Positions 34,890-46,968 of a DNA stretch of 64,000 nt are shown piece after piece. The DNA comes from Polytrichum commune (lineage: Eukaryota; Streptophyta; Polytrichopsida; Polytrichales; Polytrichaceae). The notes under the pieces are model-generated. The model did not search any database, was not told where the DNA came from, and saw nothing but the letters and a program-made list of their open reading frames with translations. The number at the start of each line of letters is the position of its first letter. The stretch's first letter is position 1. Both the position numbers and the translations under genes were made by a program. The stretch covers positions 36,768,001-36,832,000 of the forward strand of contig OX485806.1 in assembly GCA_950295325.1 (NCBI GenBank), given 5' to 3'.

Positions 34890-37250
34890 CAATTCCGCAA
34901 AATCCGCCTATTTATTCGGGTGATTCTCTATTAATCTATATATAACCTATTTGGAACAACTGAACTCGTAGATATTTGTTGTAATTAGCTGCTCATGAAT
35001 GGAAACGTACACAAACCGTGTATTACAGCTCCAACTTAGAGAGCTTGCAGCAATCTCAGGATTGGGACATGAAAGAAAGAACCAGCATTTGGGGGGGTTG
35101 GGCTCTTTATACTACCCGCCTCCGCTTTGGGCATCCTCTTTGGATGCCTTTCCCGCCTGGTCTCCTTTGGACGTTAATTCAAACCTTCTGACTCAATTTC
35201 CCGCTTCTTGTCAATAATAGACAATGTATATTTAGCTTGGCTCTTCGTTGCCCCAACCATCAAATGAATAATTCAACATATATTATTTAAAGTTGTTACC
35301 ACCCTAACTTGGTCAACACTATTCTTCAACTCTTTCATAATTAGTTTTATACATGAATACACCACCACCTTCCCTATTGCCATCTCCTTTCTCCTTTTAT
35401 CATTGTTGTATTTTTTTCTCACATCCTTACTAATACTAAATTCCTATATGTAACTTCCATATATCACCACAGTGGATATTTAGTGTTTGAGTTTACATTT
35501 AATGTTACTTACTCTCATAGGGTTAGTAATAGGAAGTGTATGCGTTCGTTTTAAGTGTATCAAACACTAACTATCATATAACTAAAAAGGATATAAAGAT
35601 TTTCATACACTACATATGAACGCATACACTGAATACCAATAACCCTGTGACAATATGTAAGATTATATCTATTAAGGGGTTTTACTCTACTTGTAGTCAA
35701 ACATTATGGTATATTTCAAACAATATATTGACAAAAGATGTGCATGTATTACAAAACTTCATATACTAAAAGTCACTAAAAGTCACTAAATATAATAGTT
35801 AATGCAATTACTTACACTCTCACATGAGGACTTATATTTTGAAAACAAATAATTAATGCCATGACAAACTTGAATAATTTGGCCAACTTTCAATTTCCGC
35901 TAGTTAAAAGAACATCTGTTGTGTTGTAATGTGTGCACCCAATATTGCTTCATCCTCAAGGCTCCAAGTGTGACAATAACCTAGTACCTATGTGGAAGTC
36001 ATTAATGGAACCATAAACCACAAATGACATTTGGCACATTCAATGTTTCAATGATGTTTGAACCTATCGTGAAGTCCCTTGAACTCTAGCAATGTGTGTG
36101 AGCAAAACATGCAAAGTTCAAAAGGTATGTCCTCATATCATTCACAACATGAAATCTACCTTAAATTAATATATAATATTTCACTATTCCAAATAACATG
36201 TTAACATGAACAACATCCTATCTATTATAATCTAGTTCTTATGCTCTTCTTACCAGGTGACAAGGTTATAGGTTAATATTGTATCACCTACTTGTGACCA
36301 CAATATCATTTATTTCCTTTAGTGCGTTCATTCGTGAAAAACCACACATCCATCTTTCACGTTTGTGAATTAGGATGTTGTGATGACATTATACATTTGT
36401 ATTGGAAACTACAAGCACCAAGGCCCATGTCATTTGACCTATGTGCCATCCAGTTATGGTTTGTGTTGTTTAGGGTTTAGGGTTTAGGGTTTAGGGTTTA
36501 GGCATCATCAAACATCAAATTGAATGTTTAAATGACTTCATATGATATGTGAACTCCATGGGGTTGCAGTAGATACATTTGTAATCATTTGTTTCTCCCA
36601 TGTACTTCAAATGTGAACTTCTAAGTACATATATTAATGTTCACTCTAATGCTACTTGTTAGGGTATCCATTATAGACTAGAGCATTGTCCTCTACCAAC
36701 AACCATCATATAAATTACAATACATAATCCTAAACTGTTAACCATGTGAATGGTTACCATATTTATATTATTGCACCGTGTAATTGCCTTTGTGGATTGC
36801 AATATAATTATGACTTACTCCTCTTAGACTTTGTAACACTCTCATATGATTCCATAAATTACATTATTCATACACCAAAACGATAATGGCTACATTCTAC
36901 GATGTTATCAATTCCAACGGGTGATCATTCAATTGAACACCATTAAAATATGAATTGGCGATGGTGTTAATTTTGTGGAATACCTTAGTCCACGTAGGTT
37001 TTTGAGTGGTATTGAATTGCCGCTAATGAATAGCGGGTTAGAAGGCCGGGGCCGGGCGGCCAAGAGAGGCGCCGGCCCTCCTATGTCCCGCACCTAGGGG
37101 CAAGGACAACCAGGAAGGCAATCTGCCTAGGGTGGCAGGTGTCAACACCACAAGCCTCGCGGGCAACCACCTTAACCAAGGAGGTGTCGACACCTGGCAG
37201 GGTGTTGGCCCGCGAGGCTTCTGAGCCGTTGATGGGCCCGGCGCAATCTA
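34890..37250. other. Central intergenic region of the giant transposon
   Basis: AT-rich and non-coding. It contains a small inverted repeat around 35521-35548 and 35608-35640 (GTATGCGTTC/GAACGCATAC) and about five telomere-type TTTAGGG units at 36469-36502. A GC-rich patch at 37040-37230 has an inverted pair around CCTCGCGGGC/GCCCGCGAGG. No gene is supported. Confidence 0.5.
36469..36502 (+). repeat. Interstitial telomere-type repeat
   Basis: Just under five tandem TTTAGGG heptamers, the plant telomere unit, flanked by ordinary AT-rich transposon DNA on both sides. It is not a chromosome end. Confidence 0.9.
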
Positions 37251-37887
37251 ATGGTTCGGATTCGAGGGTTTAGGGTGACCCCTTCTGCTCTCTCCTTCTC
37301 TCCCCTCCTCTTTTTTCTTTCTCTTTTTTTCTTCCTCTCTTCCTCTCTTCCTCCGCGCCAAGCGCCGCTCTTGGAAACGCCGCCGCCGCTTTCCATAGCA
37401 CCGCGCCAAGTGCTTCCTTTCGCACCTTTTGCTTTTGTCTTGGTCGCGCCGCTTCCTTTCATTCTTCTTTCTCCTTCATTCCTGTCCTCCTCTCTGATGC
37501 TTCTCCTCCTCTTCTCTCATTCTATTCCTCTTGTTATTGTCTTCCTCTTGTTATTCTCTCTTCTTGGTCCAGAGTGTTAGCTTTGAGTGAGTTCGGAGCG
37601 GTTTATTGTGTTGAACTCCTTACTTGTTTTGTAAATTTCATGCATGGAGTGATTTTAGGTTGAGTAGAAGTGAGCACGGTCGAGTGTGATAGAAAGGTAG
37701 AGGTCTTTCAAATTAGGCCTGAGTTTGCAAGAATCAGGGGGTTTGTGAGAAAGTTTTAGGGTGCTTGAGAGATTCATTGTGTTTTTGAGGTCTTTGTGAG
37801 AGTTGTTCTTTAGTGCCACAACAGAGTTTCTGAGTCTGGTTGTAAGAAGCAGATTGTGAGAGCAACTTTCAAGAGTTTGAAAGACAA
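37250..37887 (+). promoter_or_regulatory. Candidate promoter and 5' UTR exon of the plus-strand gene
   Basis: A telo-box-like GGGTTTAGGGTGA (about 37266) is followed by a strong CT-rich tract (37280-37350), both common in plant promoters and leaders. A consensus donor AAG|GTAAGC at 37887/37888 can pair with the acceptor GGTTGCAG right before ATG 39009. That would make a leader intron of about 1.1 kb holding palindrome array 2. No reading frame here is convincing. Confidence 0.45.
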
Positions 37888-38082
37888 GGTAAGCAATTTG
37901 CATCAGTGCACACAATTTGCATCATTCCTTTTAGGTTCCTGTTACATATACAATGCATAAGCATTGTATATGTTGCCCAAGCATTAAACATGCATCTGGA
38001 AACACAGTAGTTTGGGGAGACGACCCAAACTCATATTAAAATATAATAAATATTTGAATTGCAGCCTAAAATGAACTAAATG

Positions 38083-38842
38083 TTTGGGTCGTTCGACCCA
38101 AACATTGCAGCGTCTTGTTTGGGTCGAGCGACCCAAACATTGCAGCCTCTTGTTTGGGTCGAGCGACCCAAACATTGGAGCCTCATTATGTTTGGGTCGC
38201 TCGACCCAAACATTACAGGGAGAAGAACTAAACCACATTGTAAAATATAAAAGAACTTTGAAAATTAAGTAAATGTTTGGGTCGTTCGATCCAAACATTG
38301 CAGTCTGAAATGAATGGGTTGAGCTTCCTAAATTTGCAGCCTCATCATGTTTGGGTCGCTCGACCCAAACATTACAGGGAGAAGAACAAACCACATTGTA
38401 AAATATAAAAGAACTTTGAAAATGAAGTAAATGTTTGGGTCGTTCGACCCAAACATTGCAGTCTGAAATGAATGGGTTGAGCTACCTAAATTTGCAGCCT
38501 CATCATGTTTGGGTCGCTCGACCCAAACATTACAGGGAGAAGAACAAACCACATTGTAAAATATAAAAGAACTTTGAAAATGAAGTAAATGTTTGGGTCG
38601 TTCGACCCAAACATTGCAGTCTGAAATGAATGGGTTGAGCTACCTAAATTTGCAGCCTCATCATGTTTGGGTCGCTCGACCCAAACATTACAGGGAGAAG
38701 AACAAACCACATAGTAAAATATAAAAGAACTTTAAAAATGAAGTAAATGTTTGGGTCGTTCGACCCAAACATTGCACTCTGAAATGAATGGGTTAAACTA
38801 CCTAAATTTGCAGCCTCATCATGTTTGGGTCGCTCGACTCAA
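38083..38842. repeat. Array 2: 12 palindromes in the presumed leader intron
   Basis: Twelve copies of the TTTGGGTCG-NN-CGACCCAAA palindrome. From 38275 a 158-bp unit with two sites repeats, so centres TT and CT alternate. A further site with one arm mismatch lies at 38961-38980, just before the start codon. Spacers differ from those of array 1, so only the palindrome is shared. Confidence 0.9.
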
Positions 38843-39008
38843 ACATTGCAGGGTGACCACCTAAACCACAATTTAAAATCTAAAAGATCTTTTAAAACGA
38901 CTTTGAAAATTAAGTAATGTTTGAGTCAATCCTCCAAATGTTAAATGCACATTGCAATACTTTGGGTCGATCGACCGAAACTCACAGTTTCGATTTCTTG
39001 GGTTGCAG

Positions 39009-40333
39009 ATGGCCCCTAAAAAAAGACCAGGTGAAAGGTGGTTCATGCTCGCGCCAGACCACCTTTGGCAGGAGTATGAAACTCCACAGGACGATTCTTA
39101 CGTCCCAAAAGATGGCGTCGTTCTGGCATGGTCCGTTCAGGTGGTGAAGGCATCCATGTTCAAGCTGCTATTCGTGGTGAAGGTGGGGACCCACGAGCAG
39201 CACACCTGGGCAACGCTGACGGGATGGGAGGTTGCGTCTGTCCAGTCTCTCGGGGACTATGTAGACGTCATACTGGAGAACTCCGCCGTGCAGAACGTCC
39301 ACATGTTCATGCACCAGTTCTCCGAGCCCTTCGACCCCCTGTACGCCAAGGAGACCTGCGTCGACCCTGAAACCATACAACCGGAGGCCATATTCATAGA
39401 TGGCAGTGTAACCAACACGAAGGTTGCGAGCAGGTTCACGAAGTTAAAACAGGCCATCACGGTTCTAAACAAGGCGCTGCAAAGCAAACCCAAGACACAA
39501 CAGCCTGTGAGGCGGAAGGCAACGACGGAAGAAGGCGCAGGGTCCTCAAGACCACAAACTGTGAGGAAACCGCGGGCGGTCCCTGTGGAGTCGAGACGGA
39601 CAAGTACTACAACAACGCCGGCTAATAGCGAGACGCCAACGCCATCAACAAGCCGTCAAACGACCCCTTCCAAAAGGGGAAGAGAGTCATTGGTGATGAC
39701 TGACGAGCCTGTTTCCCCGGAGCTCCGGATGCCGAAGCCTGGCCAGGAGGTGGATGCAGGCGAAATACAAAAAATAAACACCAACTTCGAAACAAAATGC
39801 CTGCACTGCTTCTTCATGGGTAGGGACTTCAAGTTCGAGGTCAACATTGCGCAGTGCCACCTTGCGCCACCCGAGAAATGTGTCCGAGCCAAGGAGGACG
39901 CCTACGTCGACTGGATGGTCGCTCAAATCTTGGGCGGGCAGTTCAAGGACGATAGGCAGACGATTGTTGTCATGCCACAAGGGTTGAAGAGAATGCCGAC
40001 GCCTGATATGTGGCCGACAATGTCCAAAGGAGACTTCTGGTTGATTGACGGGAAGCACAGTGTGGAGGCATCAAAAAAAATCCAGCTGATGACCGAGTGG
40101 AACGACCCGAACAACCAGAAGGAAAACTAAAAGTTTGGAAGGCTTTGGTGGTTTGGTCGGACAACGAGACAGTCCTCAGCGACATCTCCAGGTTCTTCAA
40201 CATGGGGAACAAAAAGAGGGCCTATCAGGCATCGTGGATCAGAAACATCATGGCCTCGAGGGAGGTGTGGGAGTTTTATGGCAGGCCTCCCAGGGAAAGG
40301 GAGAATGCTAAAGATAAGAACCCCAAATGGGAG
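39009..40333 (+). pseudogene. Exon 1 of the transposon gene: N-terminal and ParB/sulfiredoxin-like segment
   Basis: Starts MAPKKRPGERW right after a TTGCAG acceptor. Residues 1-150 are a compact unrecognised domain. Residues about 160-235 are Ser/Thr/Pro-rich and basic. Residues about 255-365 fit the ParB/Srx fold pattern: a strand ending in P-x-x-K-x-V-R-A, a helix (VDWMVAQIL), a strand QTIVVMP, then FWLIDGKHSVEASKK, where D347-G-x-H corresponds to the DGxHR signature. The frame then hits TAA at 40128, while homology continues in another frame (KVWKALVVWSDNETVLSDIS) to the donor at 40333. A single-base indel explains this. The ParB/Srx reading rests on motif spacing only. Confidence 0.6.
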
Positions 40334-40342
40334 GTGAGTATG

Positions 40343-40533
40343 TTTGGGTCGACCGACCCAAACTCTTTCATTGTTTTAGTGTCTTCAACAAATTCATAGT
40401 TTGGGTCGGTCGACCCAAACTCTTGCATGACTTTGTTGTCTTTACCAAGTTTATAGTTTGGGTCGCTCGACCCAAACTCTTCCATGACTTTGTTATCTTT
40501 ACCAGGTTTATAGTTTGGGTCGATCGACCCAAA
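40343..40533. repeat. Four palindromes in intron 1
   Basis: Sites at 40343-40362, 40400-40419, 40457-40476 and 40514-40533, exactly 57 bp apart. All four centres differ: AC, GT, CT, AT. Confidence 0.95.
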
Positions 40534-40596
40534 CTGCTGTTACATTTGTTATTCCATGAGATGTTGTCTAACATGAATTGTTGGCTACGTGTGCAG

Positions 40597-43500
40597 GACT
40601 TCAAATATCAGATGATCAATAAATTCTCCTCGATAGACAATGCTAGCCACAAGCAAAAAAAGTATAACGAGTTGCGAGGAGAAATATATTTGATCACCGC
40701 GTCCGACTCCGTGTGGGGAAAATGGAGGAGTGTTTTTGAAAAACACGAGACGGGGGACCTTATGGACCCCGACACCGGCATGCTCTTCAACCAGACTACG
40801 CGCTTCAAGCAAATGAAGCCTCTGGTGAGGGAGTTCTTCAGAGCGCTTCAAGGTCTTTCCGAGACAGAGATGGGAAAAGCGGCGTCCCACATCCTACACG
40901 TGGAGACGACGGCGAAGAGATGCTGGGTCCACCCCAAGATCGTCTTCACCAAACCCAAGATCTTCGTCCCTTCATGCTACACCATGAAGGAATGGACGGA
41001 GAACAGGAAGAAGAAGACGACCATCGTCCAAGAGCTGCACAAGCTGGTGCCCGAGAAGAAGCTCATCGTGGACGGAGAGGTCGACGAGGCGTGTGAACCC
41101 TTTGAGTGGTCCACCACTCTGCGGGATCACTTTTAGTTAGAATGTTAGCATTAAAAGTTAGAATTGATAGGGAATTTAGGGAAAAATTAGTTCATTTAGC
41201 ATTTAGCCTAGAAGAAGGAAGGTCAAAATGAAACTAAGTAGTGCTAGAAGATAGCAAAGTAGAAAAAATATGCTAGCTAGTAAAAACAACTAGCTAAGCA
41301 AATATTAGTAGATGCTAGCTATTAAGCAAATGTTAGTAAATGCTAGCTAAGCAAGTGTTAGTTTATTAGTTAGTGTGAGGCACATAAGACTATTAGAGGT
41401 GGTTTAGGTAAGAAGATAAAATCGGCTTGAAGACTTTTGAAGACAAAAAAGAAAGAGAGCAAGGGGGATACTTGCCCACTTGCCCCCTTGCCAACTCGAT
41501 GGCGGAAAAATTAGAAAGATTTCTAAAGGTTTTTTGTCGGAGCCACCTCGGCGAGAGGGTGGCAACCTCAACCGGGAAAACCCCCGAGCCAAAATTTCGG
41601 GAAAGGGTTTGAAAAATGGATCCGGAGGAGGGGTCTAGTTTTTGGGCGAAGCCGTGCTTCAATGTAGTTAGGAAAAAATCCTTTAGCATGTATTCTCAAT
41701 GGTCTAAAAGAAAGGCTTGAGAACCTCCTCTACTCTCTCTCTCCTAGTTAGGTTGTGTGTTTATTAACACACCAACAAAATTATTCCTTCTTTTGTAGAG
41801 GTAGGTTGGATGGTAGAGTTTTGAGTAGAGGCATTATAGACCTCATCTGCCAATGCCCTGAAAGCTTAGTTCAAAAGCTAGAACAAGATACTTATCATTT
41901 TTCTCTTAGAGAGATTTCATATAGCTATCCATAGCCGTTTCCCATTTGTGATTTGGTTGAGATGACAATTAGTTATGGATTTTCAAAGATGGAGTAAAAA
42001 AACTGGGTGGTCTTGTGGGTAGCGGCTGCTGGATCAGACCTGCGAGCCCAATAGGAATTTTAATTCCAAGAAATTATATTTTTCCCAAGTAGAACTTTTG
42101 TGTAGCTTTCCAAAATGGCTTAGAACATTTGATTTGAGCATGATTTGAATTAGATATGAATTGTGCAAGATGGGACACATAGTTTGAGAACTTTTGGTTG
42201 ACTGCTGCATTACAGAGGACCTGCTGGGTTCACTTCGGCTTACCTTTCTAATCACATATTTTTATCAAATACATCTTTTTAATATCTCTCCAGGGTCATA
42301 TAGAACGTTTGATTTGACTAAGATTTGAATTAGATATGAATTGTTGAAGGCGAGATACATAGTTTAAGCCTTCTTGATTGACTACTGTGTTACAAGGAGT
42401 CCGCTGAATTTCTATTAGCTTAACCTGCTGATGTCATAATTTTTTCTAGTTAGAGCTTGTTCATAGCTTTCCAATGGTATAAGGAAAGCCTAGATCCAAG
42501 TAGTAAGGAATGTGCTATGAATTTTTGAAGTTAGAAGGTAGATAGGTGGGTTGGAAGGGTCGGTTGAATCGACCTCACACTTCCAACCCTCATAACTTTT
42601 GCATTTCTTATCCGATTAGAGTGATTTTTAGATCATTGGAAAGATAATTTGGTGCACTAAGTATAAATATTATGCTTAGGATTAAATTACAGGGCAGAAT
42701 AACACTTTATATTTTAATTGTTAACTAAGGTACGCTTACTACCAAACTAGTTACAAAGAAGGAGGCAAGGTCGACGCTCGGAAAGTGGAGCAAGGAAGGA
42801 GGTAGCGGCTCGGCCTACATCAAGCCCAAATCAACCGAGGAAAATTGAGGTAAATTAACTAACCTTAAGCCTTCCATTTAGGATTGGAGGGAGCACGGCT
42901 AAGGTACGCATCTCTAAACCCACTCACCTATCTCGTAAGGTCAAGTGGCTTGACCACTTGACCGCCAAGGGAGTACCCAATTCCATTGTTTTCGGGGCCC
43001 TTGGTATGTTTTGTGGTAGTAGCTTCATTTATTAGCAAGTTTCGTGTGTGGTAAGTCGGATTAATCACCGACACGACCACTCTGAATGTTGTTGGTGGAA
43101 AGGTGGGGTTAATGACCCGCGAATCCACTATTATGTTGTTGGCCCCATAGATTGGGAGTAATGGCCCCAATTTATGAAGATTGCGCAACAGGTTGAACCT
43201 ACAGGTCGCCCGTCACCCTGGTCCCATTGAGTTGCATTTCGTGGTCTATCCAGTGTAAACACATTTAACAATCAAAACATACAAAATAAATCGTAAACCC
43301 TTGTTGGCAAGAGAACCGAGGTAAGGGGTGATGCCTAATATGTTAATGTAGTAAGTTAGGACGTGCAAACAAAAGTAAGTAATTAAGAAGGAATTTGTGT
43401 GAAGGGTGGGACTTAGGCCAAGTTCCCCCGCTTAGAAAACTAAATAGAACTAAATAAAGAAATAGGAAGAATTGAATGGTCCATCAAATTGTCGTTATTC

Positions 43501-44709
43501 CGTTCGTTGAGTTAGGGTGGTATGAGTCACACCCGGTTGGGTGTATCAGAACCATCCCAATTCACAAATTATGATTGCCTTGGTTTCAAGGCTGGTGCGT
43601 CTGCGCGTAGAATAGGTTGTAGGTTAAGGTTAGAACTAGATATGAAATTGGTTAGTGGAGTTTAAAGCCACACTAGTAAAAAACTAAGGCCTAACCTCCG
43701 GAGGTACTACGACGCATATTTAATCTCCCTTAAAAATCTAACTACTCACGTTATACACCTATCATCCGGGTTCGGCTTGGGCGCCTGCAAATGCAGGCCA
43801 CCTTCACCGAAGGGCTTGTGTGATACTTTTAGGCTCCCTCGAAAGGGGGTGGCCCAAAAGTACCACAAGGCGCACTGGAGGGCCTTCAAAGCCGAATATA
43901 AGTTCACCAGTGCGTCCATGGCGGCACTCATGAGGGAGGCGGGAGACGACTTCCTCAGATCCAAGCTCGTGAAGGGGGGGAGGAACCGGGTGCTTCCCGA
44001 ACACTCAGCGCGGGCCTTCTCCAACTTCATAAAGGAGAAGAAGATCGTCAGTTTCGAAGGCGATGCGCAATTCAACATGGTCACCGTCGAGCCTCTCAGG
44101 ATCCAAGGTTGGCCGGGCTCTGAGTCCAGGAAGGCGATCAGGACTAAAGCCGGGGACCGCTTCCCCTTCGGAATGATAGACTTCAGGAATATCCCTGGAG
44201 CCTCATTCGAGGGGACTATGAGCACCCCTTTTTACGATGCTTTCTTGTCGAAGTTTGTGGACTACGCCAGCCCCAAATTCAGGGAGGTCGACGTCTGGCT
44301 CTGGATTGTCGAGGACAGGAGGGCAGAGCAGGTTTACGAGATCGTGCGCAAATTGCAGCCGGAGTATGCCGTCTCGAAATCTCACTACGTTGCTGCACCG
44401 GCGGAGGGGGCGTACAGCACGTTGAAAGACAAGAAGACGAAGATCATCAACGTGTTGTGCTTGTACTTCGTGTACAAAGCTGATCTACTTAAGGTGCCCA
44501 ACCATCCTATAGCCAGGATGGAAAAGCTCTTCCAAGTCTAAGAAGGGTTGGGTACCAGCAGGAGCTTGTATGACGAGGCGAAGTACGCCAACTACCCCGC
44601 GGATGAGCTGCGCATGGAGTTCTACCTGCGGATGATGAGGACCCTCACCAAGAGAGGGGACTGCATCTTCAACGTTTTCAGGGGATCCAAACCGATTTTT
44701 GCAGCAATG
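40597..44709 (+). pseudogene. Exon 2 of the transposon gene, split by LTR-B
   Basis: Part one (40597-41091) encodes DFKYQMINKFSSID and LITASDSVWGKW, matching the paralogue at 464-940. Part two resumes at 43873 after the 5-bp duplication, in the same frame. It encodes HWRAFKAEYKF, FGMIDFRNIPG, DVWLWIVEDRRAEQ and, after an in-frame TAA at 44539-44541, YPADELRMEFYLRMM. The exon ends at ATG|GTAAAC. I recognise no named domain. Conservation with the decayed paralogue across both halves shows it was a constrained part of the protein. Confidence 0.75.
41092..43867 (+). mobile_element. Solo LTR-B copy A, 2776 bp
   Basis: Termini TGTGAACCC...GTACCACA with the 5-bp duplication AGGCG (41087-41091, 43868-43872). 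It is nearly identical to copy B at 56143-58982, apart from about 65 bp missing near 41632. No coding capacity is seen, so it is a solo LTR or a terminal-repeat-only element. Strand is nominal. It lies inside a coding exon of the giant transposon and is therefore younger than it. Confidence 0.9.
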
Positions 44710-44744
44710 GTAAACAAAGAACCCTGAAAGCCCTATACGGACGG

Positions 44745-44907
44745 TTTGGGTCGAGCGATCCAAACTATGTTTGCCCCTAGTTTGGGTCGAGCGACCCAAA
44801 CTGGGTATGCCCATAGTTTGGGTCGAGCGACCCAAACTGGGTATGCCCATAGTTTGGGTTGAGCGACCCAAACTGTGCATGCCCTAGTTTGGGTCGCTCG
44901 ACCCAAA
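44745..44907. repeat. Five palindromes in intron 2
   Basis: Sites start at 44745, 44781, 44817, 44853 (36-bp spacing) and 44888. Centres are AG four times, then CT. Two sites have one arm mutation each. Confidence 0.95.
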
Positions 44908-44991
44908 CTAACTATTCTTATTTTATTTTGGATGTCATTTTTCCTTACTCTTCATTAGTTTATACTAATACTATTGATTTGGATTGTGCAG

Positions 44992-46457
44992 ATGTCTGGG
45001 TTGAACATCTACTCCTATGTGGAGGATGCCGATGTTCAATTTTACAGGACCCAGAAGGCACTGGCCAAGAAAATGGACATCCTTGACTGGATACCCGGAT
45101 CCTACGTTGAAGAGATAGTCGAGGGGGGCGAGAATCCTTTGGATATGGCGAGGCGAATCAACCCGGGTGAATTCGCCATGCGTGCCCCCGTTCAATTGCC
45201 AGAGCCGCTCATCGGGTTGCATCCGGGCAATCCGTCGATGGGAGCAGGTGGCGAGGTTGGGGAGGAGGGGGGGAGGAGGAGGAGGAAGCAGAGAAAGTGG
45301 AGGGGGAGGTGGAGGAAGGGGCAACAGGATTCACTCAAGAATCCGAGGCCCCTCAGCGGAAGAAGGCCATGCGGGCTGCCACGCCGCAAAGCAGGCTGGT
45401 GCCCGCGTTGACGGTGGACGACGCGAAGGACATGTACTCGAGGGACGCGACGGCCACCTTCAGGGAGCGGAGAAGGATGAAGGGGAAGAAGCTGTACGGG
45501 GACTATGCGGTGGAGGAGACAATCGCAATAAGCTCAGAGGACGAGGACGACATGGAACTCGCCAAGAGGCTGAGGTCGGATCCTGCCTCCCCCAGAGCGT
45601 TCGCCGGGAATGTGAGGGTGAAACCGGAGGTCCTCACCGTGGAGGAGGCGAACGCAAAAATGCTCCGAGACGAGGAGCAGCGTGTGCGACTGCAGAGGGC
45701 TGCCGCCGAGGAACCCTCGGTCCGCAACGAAGTCGCGGAGTTGAGGGCTCTCCTGTTGGAGCAGGAGCGGCAAAGGGCGATGGCCCAAACTCCGTCCCAA
45801 GCGGAGCTCATCACGCAAGTGATCCAGGGCATGCTGGCGCAGGGATTGGTGATGGCTCCCCCGAGTTCATTCCCGCACTTGCCCGCAGGCTTCCCGCCAC
45901 AGGATATCGCCCTGCGGCCCACGCTGCAGCATTCCTTCAGCTTCGCGCAGTTGCTGCAGCCGCACGCCCGCCCTTACGCGCCCGTCCAGCAGGTGGACGA
46001 CCCCAACCTTTGGCGCGTCGCCGGAGCGTCCAGCTCGTTGGCGCCCCCGCCGCTCCGGCCTCCCATCCTCTCACCCCCACAACACCAGCGGGACGACCCC
46101 CACATGTTTGGGTCGTCCGACCCAAACAGTGCCCACGTTGCAGCGTCCCAGAGCGACGCTCGCCAAGCAGCAGGGTTTGGGTCGGCCGACCCAAACCCCG
46201 TCCCCGACCAGACCCCGGTGGATGAGGGCATGTTAGACGTTGAAGGCCCGCAAGGGCCTGGTGATACCTCTACTCCTAACCCAGTCGATGAACCAATGCA
46301 TGATGCGCATGCGGAGGTTGGGTTGGGACAAAGGCCTGACAGTCAGCCTTTGCAGGAGCAGGTTGCGGCTGACGTCGTCGTCGGAGGCGGCGGGGACAGA
46401 GGTGGGGCAGCGCAGGCGATGCCGGCATCAACGTCGTCAAGGCACGACCAAGGCGAG
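44992..46457 (+). pseudogene. Exon 3 of the transposon gene: acidic and coiled-coil region
   Basis: Starts MSGLNIYSYVEDADVQFY after GTGCAG. A run of G and GA repeats at about 45250-45300 carries a frameshift. Read across it, the protein has a Glu-rich stretch, then AMRAATPQ, a charged helical region (about 45650-45790, EVAELRALLLEQERQRA, likely coiled coil) and a Pro/Ala-rich tail. Two palindromes lie within this coding sequence (46107-46126 and 46176-46195), each read as FGS-x-DPN. The exon ends GAG|GTAATG. Confidence 0.65.
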
Positions 46458-46968
46458 GTAATGCACTGACCCCACTCAGTTTGGGTCGGTCGACCCAAAC
46501 TCCATGGGTCTTTGTCTTCTTGCCTTGGTCGTGTCCCCTAGCTACCCTAAACTCACACACACGTCGCCCCCCCGGCACTCGCGCCCTTCGCCACATCCCC
46601 CCGACCATTCGTTCGTCCACCTACCCCGGCTTGCGACGAAGTCTTCATCACGGCGGCCCGTCTCTTCAAATTTTCCTAGATTTAGAAATAGGCTAGTTTG
46701 AACGCATCGTTCAACGCGGCTCCCCCCAATCAAAATGTACATAGAGCATTGTATACAATACAATCACCATTTTTGACTCCTATATACTTGTATATTGTGT
46801 TTGAATGTATTTTGTATGCTCTTGTCTCTCTTGTATCCCTTGTTGCACCCCCTCCAAAATGAATCAATTGGTTTTGTGTTTGCACCAAGAACACTCGTTT
46901 CCTTAATGCTTCGTTTGGACATAGCATGACATAAGTCGCCCACCGTTTTCTCTTGATCGTATCCGCAG

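Noticed and set aside
33856-34945. Long open frames on both strands with repetitive peptides
   Set aside because: They exist only because the 77-bp palindrome unit lacks stops; several frames are open at once and no independent motif appears.
36469-36502. Chromosome end
   Set aside because: Only about five heptamers, with unrelated sequence continuing on both sides.
37251-37580. Secreted or membrane protein (Ser/Leu/Phe-rich ORF)
   Set aside because: Produced by a CT-rich leader tract; composition bias explains it and there is no conserved partner.
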